DNA of 64,000 nt. Source: Lineus longissimus. Its lineage: Eukaryota; Nemertea; Pilidiophora; Heteronemertea; Lineidae. Location: the NCBI RefSeq assembly GCF_910592395.1, contig NC_088308.1, positions 124,001 to 188,000 of the forward strand, read 5' to 3'. The position numbers were made by a program, and so were the translations under genes. The notes below the pieces were generated by a model. That model saw nothing but the letters and a program-made list of their open reading frames with translations. It did no database searches and had not been told where the DNA came from. Positions 57,878 through 64,000 of this stretch are shown here, piece after piece; the first letter of the stretch is position 1, and each line of letters begins with the position of its first letter.

Positions 57878-60158
57878 CTACACAATATTTTCCATGGTCT
57901 CCTTCGTTTCTCCCGCATAAGCTTCCCACGTTTTCTGTGACGACTTGACAATCTCCATCTGTATGAAGAAAGACAAAGAATTATAAGTGGAGCTGATAGC
58001 CATGCCATGCATATGTACAGCAATCTGATGTCTCACTCGAATTTATAGGAACTGTGGATTCTTCATAAAACTGTTTACATTTTTCTGATGATGCCCTTCC
58101 TTCAATTCTTTTAGTGGGTAGCTTCAACGAACACTCCACTGAACTTACGGTATACACAAGTCCCAAATTCAGGTAATTCCTCCACTGAACATACGATACG
58201 ATATACACGAGGCCAAAATTACTTACAAATTCATTGGTGAGTCTCTGAGATTCCAACTTGAGGATGTCCTCAACTGTCAGCTCCTTATTGTTGAGTTTGA
58301 CGAATCCACACTGTGGGGCGTGGCGTTTGTGTTCATCCCTAGAAAAGGCACAGATACATGTAATCAAGAGTTATCATCAAGGTATAGATACATGTAATCA
58401 AGAGTTATCATCAAGGTATAGATACATGTAATCAAGAGTTATCATCAAGGTCAATCTCTATGGTATTTGTACATCTTCTTTTCCTTTCATTGAGACAATG
58501 GGCTGAAGAGTTCATGTCTGAAGTGAGTGGGCTGAAGAGTTCATGTCTGAAGTGAGTGGGCTGAAGAGTTCATGTCTGAAGTGAGTGGGCTGAAGAGTTC
58601 ATGTCTGAAGTGAGTGGGCTGAAGAGTTCATGTCTGAAGTGAGTGGGCATGGGCTGAAGAGTTCATGTCTGAAGTGAGTGGGCATGGGCTGAAGAGTTCA
58701 TGTCTGAAGTGAGTGGGCATGGGCTGAAGAGTTCATGTCTGAAGTGAGTGGGCATGGGCTGAAGAGTTCATGTCTGAAGTGAGTGGGCTGAAGAGTTCAT
58801 GTCTGAAGTGAGTGGGCATGGGCTGAAGAGTTCATGTCTGAAGTGAGTGGGCATGGGCTGAAGAGTTCATGTCTGAAGTGAGTGGGCATGGGCTGAAGAG
58901 TTCATGTCTGAAGTGAGTGGGCTGAAGAGTTCATGTCTGAAGTGAGTGGGCATGGGCTGAAGAGTTCATGTCTGAAGTGAGTGGGCTGAAGAGTTCATGT
59001 CTGAAGTGAGTGGGCATGATATTAATAAGAGACAATGGGCTGAAGAGTTCATGTCTGAAGTGAGTGGGCATGATATTAATAAGAGACAATGGGCTGAAGA
59101 GTTCATGTCTGAAGTGAGTGGGCATGATATTAATAAGAGCCAAGAACCTACCAGGTATTAGTTTGAGTGTCATTGTCCTTTGCCACAAACAATAATTACT
59201 TTTAACTTTGTTTTTGCGTGAGAACATCATTTTACGATTTTGCATCCATTTATTTCTGCAAATGGGTGCATTTTTCAGTGAGAAAAACCATTAACAAAGT
59301 TACCATTTTTCTATTGTAAAACCCTTCTTGCATAAATATTAGGCTTATGAAAATGAGAGAATTTCCAGTAGTATGTGCTTGATGGTCGACCTATGGTTCC
59401 CTCATAGACTGAGAGACGGTGTCTCTTCCGGGACATCCCCCTGTAACTCTCAGCCATAAAAGATTCTAGACTCTTCATTACTCAGTTCCTACCATGGATC
59501 ATCCTCAGGCTCCCAGCCATCCAATGTCTTGTAACAAATGAAACACTTCACAACATCTGGTTCATTATCATCTTGGCAGTGAATAAAACCAGCTTCTGCC
59601 ATCTGAAAGTAATAAAACTAGCATAAACAACAAAACACAGAAATATTTCAGTCACTTTTTGATCTCTTTCATAACCTTGCACATCTGACATGCATTATCA
59701 TTCAAGTCATCTGGTGTACACTCGTATCAGATAAAGAAAAGGTATACTGTCTTTAGTCATTTCACATGACATTTGTCACATTCGTCATTCTATTCAGTAT
59801 TGTTCCTATAATGCAACTTTAAAAAGTGAAGTGACATGATTTCTCAAAATTCAAGTTTGAAAGTGACCGCAGCATCCGATGAACAACCACTATCATGACC
59901 ACATTCAGCCAAACAAAGTACCACAGAACGACATGTACAATTGACCCAAACAGTGACATACACAATGTCAAGTCTCTCTGTGTCAACGTGCATCATAGCA
60001 TTACTGAGTGCAGTGCCAGTCAGTGTGCATGGAAAACAACTTTCCCCACTCACTTTTTCTGCCGTACAAAAGCAATTTTCTTCAAATGGCCAGGATTTGA
60101 ACGTCTCAAGTCGTTTCTCTATGAAATAGATATCAAGGGCATTTTGATCGTTCTTCAT
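57878..60158 (-). CDS. BIRC5: Survivin, BIR-domain protein of the chromosomal passenger complex
   Basis: Survivin works with INCENP, borealin and Aurora B at centromeres and the midzone in mitosis, and belongs to the inhibitor-of-apoptosis family. Four exons in transcription order: 60158-60054, 59602-59493, 58338-58227, 57958-57878. They give 135 residues (human 142). The single BIR domain starts [10 protein letters not shown] and continues with [28 protein letters not shown] and [12 protein letters not shown]. Zinc ligands are C55, C58, H75 and C82. The C-terminal helix (about 92-134) is shorter than in mammals. The vertebrate CDK1 site (Thr-Pro before the ERM) reads CTAEK here, so the proline is missing. 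There is no RING domain, as expected. Introns 2 and 3 are normal GT-AG; intron 2 carries a large minisatellite. Confidence 0.96.
58352..58450. repeat. 34-bp tandem repeat, 3 copies
   Basis: GATACATGTAATCAAGAG recurs at 58353, 58387 and 58421. It begins about 15 bp from the survivin exon 3 acceptor, inside intron 2, near the branch-point area. Confidence 0.93.
58499..59139. repeat. Mosaic minisatellite, 18 copies with three unit lengths
   Basis: The core GAAGAGTTCATGTCTGAAG occurs 18 times. Units are 29 bp, or 35 bp when GGGCAT is inserted, or about 54 bp in the last copies where GATATTAATAAGAGACAAT is added. Short and long units alternate irregularly, a record of unequal exchange. The array lies in survivin intron 2. 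Confidence 0.96.
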
Positions 60159-60724
60159 TTTTGGTTAGAAATGACGAGAAAAATACAATTTAATATCGAA
60201 GAAATGTAAACATTTAATTTGAAAGGCGCGGGCTTCTATCTTTTCATACTTGTGATAGACCCATGCATTAGCGTGCATTAGCCAATCGAGGGTACGAAAA
60301 AGAAGTTCTTATTCATTCATTGTTGTTTCATTTTCTGCCGACGCGAGGCGCAACAAGTTTCAAGGATTTCACTGAAAGGTTGATATGCCTATGCTGCATA
60401 TTGCTGGTAGAGTCTGTTTTAGCATAGCTTTATGGATTTAGTCGCTCATATTTCTGCGGCCTACTCCAAGTTGTGAATTGCGAGTGCGACAAACCAACTT
60501 GTTAGTTATCTCTCAGATTCAACTGTCAAATCACGCCCTGGCTTGATAACAAGCCTTTTCGTTTAGCAACAATTGGTGATATCTCAGTCTCACGTGATCC
60601 CATTTTCTTTATTACTCTTATTTGATATGTTAGCTGTGTGTTCACCTAATTGATAGACTCCTAGGGCAGTCCATTGCGTCATCCCAATTGGATCTCGTTA
60701 TGTACAGAGCGACAGGACGATGTC

Positions 60725-60772
60725 GGTCCAATCATGGAGGTATTATTATTAATAATACCTCCATGGTCCAAT
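60725..60772. mobile_element. Minimal foldback insertion with 8-bp target duplication
   Basis: A 32-bp insert (60733-60764) is a near-perfect hairpin: CATGGAGGTATTATT, three-base loop ATT, then AATAATACCTCCAT. It is flanked on both sides by the direct repeat GGTCCAAT (60725-60732 and 60765-60772). An 8-bp duplication is typical of hAT and some other cut-and-paste transposons. With no internal sequence it can only be a terminal-repeat remnant of a non-autonomous element. Confidence 0.65.
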
Positions 60773-60946
60773 GCGTCCGGAGTGTACTAGCTAATTGATG
60801 ATGAAGTATTAAGATGTACATAATATTTTTGTAAGATTATTATGCTCTTTAAACCTTCACGACCTTGTTTACAACTTTCAAAGTGACCTACTCCTGATGA
60901 AATCAATATGTTTCTGATGCAAGGGCTGCTAAGTTATCTTTGGTCT

Positions 60947-60995
60947 GGTAAACAGCCCTTGTGGTCTGGTAAACATCTCACAAGGGCTGTTTACC
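60947..60995. repeat. 15-bp perfect inverted repeat
   Basis: GGTAAACAGCCCTTG at 60947-60961 and its exact reverse complement at 60981-60995, with a 19-bp spacer. The spacer contains a further direct copy of TGGTCTGGTAAACA, so the structure looks like a duplicated and inverted short segment. Confidence 0.85.
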
Positions 60996-61322
60996 GTATT
61001 TCATCAGCCTTCACTCTTCCCAGTACACGTTGCCTTCACCCCCAATAATGGAATCTTCCGAACCATATTAGGAGTAGTCAATAATTTTAATTATCAAAAT
61101 AAGTGCTGCGCCTCCATTTTTAGCCAATCAGCAGCCGAGTTTCTCAAACAGATCGCTAGAAAACAGCTGATGAACTCATCGAGGCACTGTCTGTCAGGAA
61201 AGCAGAGGCAGCAGTTGGTATCACGTTAGCTCTACCGCTTCTCCTCCTCGCTTTACCAGTCTTTTGTCCATTCTCATAAACGACACACAGGAGTAGCAAA
61301 ACGGTGTCTTAGGGACATTTGG

Positions 61323-61452
61323 ATGCCAAATCAAAGTGCCAACGCTATTCTACCAAGTCTTTCAGAGGAAAAACTCAAGATGCCGCCAGTTGCTAAAGAC
61401 CCACTGCCGCTCAATGAATTCAGCAGCAATGACAGCCTTTATCCACAAAGCG
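61323..61452 (+). CDS. Probable first coding exon of an unidentified gene
   Basis: An ATG (GGATGCC context) opens a 43-codon frame ending at the strong donor G|GTAAGT at 61453. The peptide begins MPNQSANAILPSLSEEKL and contains KMPPVAKDPLPLNEF. It is hydrophilic with no signal peptide, and I recognise no family. It is divergent from survivin. Further exons must lie beyond 64000 or in the intron-like DNA that follows, where I found none that fit. The open frame continues past the donor on the track, but codon use there is not coding-like. Confidence 0.45.
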
Positions 61453-62929
61453 GTAAGTTACCATGGTTACTATTGTAACACCCCATCCGATTTGACTTGG
61501 CATTTAAGTGTCAATTTTATTTCTCGCTTGCTTACCTGCAGCAGTGGTTTTCGTGTCGAGACCACCGCCGCAGGAGTGGATTTGAGGCCTAGTGAATTAA
61601 CTGGCTATATGGCCAGTTATAGAGAGAATGTTCTTCGGGACATTAGCCTACATTTATGTAATCCACTGAAGTTTGTTTCTTCTGGCTGCTCACAGGTTTC
61701 TTGATTGGTCCAATTTGCCAATTAATTCACCACATTTGCCATAAATCCCTTTACAAAGGGTTTGTTTGCCTGTAAACCTATTCAGAACATTTTCCCAAAG
61801 AGATTGTTGCATAATGTATGCTCCAGCTCCCTACCTGATTACCTGTAGGCCACAATAACTGAGTAGGCCAGTGCAGTGCTTCATTACCTGATTTAAACTG
61901 TCGGTGACTCTTTTAGTAGAGGCTGCCTGGTGGTTTATGGCTGTTGGTATCTCTCCCAGGTCTTGGTGCTCTGCCAATACATGCAATAGCTAAGTACAGC
62001 GGAACCTCTCTTAGCTGACACCTCTCTAGCAGCAACCTCTCTATCCAGTACATGAGTTTTGTACCAAAGTTGGTTATTTTCATTTAATTTTGACTCTAAT
62101 CAGGACAGCTCTCGATTTAAAGGACAGTATCAGTTCTAATGTGAAATTTCTAAATTGCACCTTTTTGTTGTTCAGTTGAGGGCAATTTTCAGGCCCAGTG
62201 GTTTTATCAAAATTCTTTTCAGAATATTGAATAGTGCCTTGTTGGGACAACTAAGATACAAGGGTAGACATGCATGTTTCTCTGTCGCCCTTCAAAGCTC
62301 AGTTAGTTACTCATAATCACAAGGTTATCATGATGTTGGCCTTTCAACACTCATGACCCAGTTCGTCAGGTCTGTGATGTCATACAATTAGGCCTTACCT
62401 GAAACTGCTCTACTTAAGTAGGTCTACCTTTTGTGAGCAAGCTGTGTGTTCAAGGGCCTTTGTGTATTATGGTTCATTGTTGCATCCTGTTACACACTGT
62501 ACAGGCATTCATGTAGATTTGATGATTCTTCATAAAAGCGTATTCCCTTTGATACCTTTTATACCTGACAGAAATGGATCAGTACATTCTTCTGATGTCA
62601 AACAGTGATTTTAAGTGACCTTTCATGACCTTATGTCAGTGGTGGGACAGCAAAGGTCTGTTCCAACATTAAGGCAGCTGACTATGTATTTACCCACATA
62701 ATAACATGTAGCCCCTACACAGAATATGATCCATGCCTACACATGTATGATCCCCGCACAACTTCCAGGTATTCAAATTCTGTCTAATATATTGAGATGA
62801 AACTGTGTGGTTTCATGTGTGGGGGTGTCTCCTGAAGCCCTGTGACATCATAAAACCCTGTCTGAATCCCATCCTCGTATACCAATGTCATTTACATGCT
62901 CTTCCTTTTGTCATGTATCCTTTGTATGT

Positions 62930-63012
62930 CTTATGTACTTTCAATCAAAATCATTGTATTTCTATTGTACCATGTGTACCTTTGCCCTCCGGGCCTTTTG
63001 ATAAATAAAACT
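62930..63012 (+). repeat. Possible non-LTR retrotransposon 3' tail
   Basis: The segment ends with a small GC hairpin (GCCCTCCGGGC) followed by TTTTGATAAATAAAA, the arrangement seen at the 3' ends of many CR1-like elements in marine invertebrates. No reverse-transcriptase coding sequence is present. The call rests on pattern memory only. Confidence 0.3.
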
Positions 63013-63099
63013 TCCCATTGTTTGCTTGAGAAGAACTTGTTGCTGTATACATTTAAAGGCTTCATAGTGTGAATAAGTGTCATGGTTTCTATTGTCCGC

Positions 63100-63330
63100 A
63101 GCATCAAGGTGGTCATTCAAAAGCTCCTTCCATTGTTTGCTGGTGAGAGTGATCTGATGCTCACTGAATGGCCTCAATCATGATAGCCTTCTCTGTTTAC
63201 ACAAATTGTCATTATTGTGGAATAGCTTCATAATCTCAGTCGTCTCCTCTGTTGGCAGCATCAAATCAAGGTCATTCACAAGCTCCTCCCATTGTCCGCT
63301 GGTGAAAATGTTCTGTTGCTGATTACCTTT
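63100..63330. repeat. Diverged tandem duplication
   Basis: TCCATTGTTTGCTGGTGAGAGTGATCTG-like sequence near 63129 recurs as TCCCATTGTCCGCTGGTGAA near 63287. Both copies have GCAGCATCAA about 30 bp earlier. They are clearly related but have many substitutions. Confidence 0.5.
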
Positions 63331-64000
63331 GACAGCTATCAATCTAATCACTGTCATTAGTTTCACAATTAGTAAACTATCTCTTTTATGGGCATTTACC
63401 ATCCCATTGTATATTGGTGAGATCATGGCCTTCACGAGACTTTGATCATTATCTCCTGCTTAAAATCACTGTGCCATCAATGTCACAGATTCCCATTGTT
63501 GTTTCTTTGATCCCTTTTCTGCAGCATCAGACTCACCCTGGACAACCCTCCCTTCATTGTCTGCCTTATCATAATGGCCTTGTTAATTAGCGGACATCAT
63601 ATTATTACCATATCGGTGTTGAAGTCTTTGTCTCAGACAATTCAATTCTAGATAATTGATACGAGACACAAGAGGCATATTTATTTGGGCCATTTTGATC
63701 CATTCAAGGACAGTATGATTGATAATACTTGGCCCGAATGGTATCCTCTCTTTATCTGATGAAATCAATTTAATTCAATATAAGATAATGTAGACCAATA
63801 TATCACACTTTCCGGGCCTGTCAACTGACAATTGATCTGTTGATATCAGCTGATTTTAAAAGTAGGCCTTAGGTTGTTTTTGAATAGAATGGACCAGGCT
63901 TAGATCTAGGACCCAGCAGCGGGACAGAAATGATTAGCTTGGGTTGGTTGGTTGGTATAAATTGAAGAAAGATACGCTTCATCTATCTATGGATCCCTCC

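Larger units (their letters stand above)
60159..61322. promoter_or_regulatory. Divergent intergenic region between BIRC5 and the 61323 gene
   Basis: About 1.16 kb separates the survivin start from a probable first coding exon on the other strand. A TTTGAA element directly followed by AGGCGCGGG (60218-60232), 60 bp upstream of the survivin ATG, resembles the CHR and CDE/E2F type elements of G2/M promoters, although the CHR is inverted relative to survivin. The region also carries two inverted repeats (60733-60764 and 60947-60995). Confidence 0.45.
61453..64000. other. Probable intron or intergenic DNA to the right edge
   Basis: No exon could be matched to the 61323 start. A retroelement-like 3' tail lies at 62930-63012, and a pair of diverged copies of a roughly 180-bp segment lies at about 63100-63330. 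Nothing else is recognised. Confidence 0.4.

Noticed and set aside
58931-59245. 104-codon - strand frame with [18 protein letters not shown] repeats
   Set aside because: Produced by the minisatellite in survivin intron 2.

Overview
The window is animal (metazoan) nuclear DNA. It holds spliced protein genes with canonical GT-AG introns of mostly 150-600 bp, AATAAA-type poly(A) signals, single-exon class A GPCR genes and many minisatellites. The recognised genes are SMG1, thymidine kinase 1, CCDC96/CFAP184 and survivin, together with a GPCR cluster. This fits a free-living, probably marine invertebrate with ciliated cells, but the sequence alone does not settle the phylum. There are no bacterial, organellar or viral genes.

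Left half (1-36 kb): the dominant gene is SMG1, the phosphatidylinositol-3-kinase-related kinase of nonsense-mediated mRNA decay, on the + strand. I rebuilt 21 in-frame exons (8916-35675) that join without a frame break into 1,223 codons plus a stop. They cover the last part of the kinase domain, the whole long C-terminal insertion and the FATC tail. The rest of the gene should lie upstream of the window. Between exons 15 and 16 is a 16-kb intron. Two intact intronless rhodopsin-family GPCR genes lie inside it on the opposite strand (18989-20050, 29076-30128). A third related GPCR (1129-2133, also - strand) precedes the first visible SMG1 exon and is probably nested too.

Middle (36-47 kb): mostly unannotated DNA and minisatellites. 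It holds one four-exon - strand gene of unknown family (40330-44162) and a weak, broken TIR-like fragment near 38.5 kb.

Right half (47-64 kb): a compact block of cell-division and cilium genes. TK1 (-, seven exons) is head-to-head with CCDC96/CFAP184 (+, eleven exons) across 267 bp. CCDC96 converges on BIRC5/survivin (-, four exons). Survivin in turn is divergent from a probable first coding exon of an unidentified + strand gene at 61323. TK1 and BIRC5 are also close neighbours on human 17q25, so this may be old microsynteny.

Tandem repeats are unusually abundant: more than ten arrays with units of 18-89 bp, most of them in introns. A 32-bp perfect hairpin flanked by an 8-bp direct repeat (60725-60772) looks like a minimal transposon insertion. 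Exon boundaries come from reading frame, splice consensus and remembered family sequences; no alignment or expression data were available.
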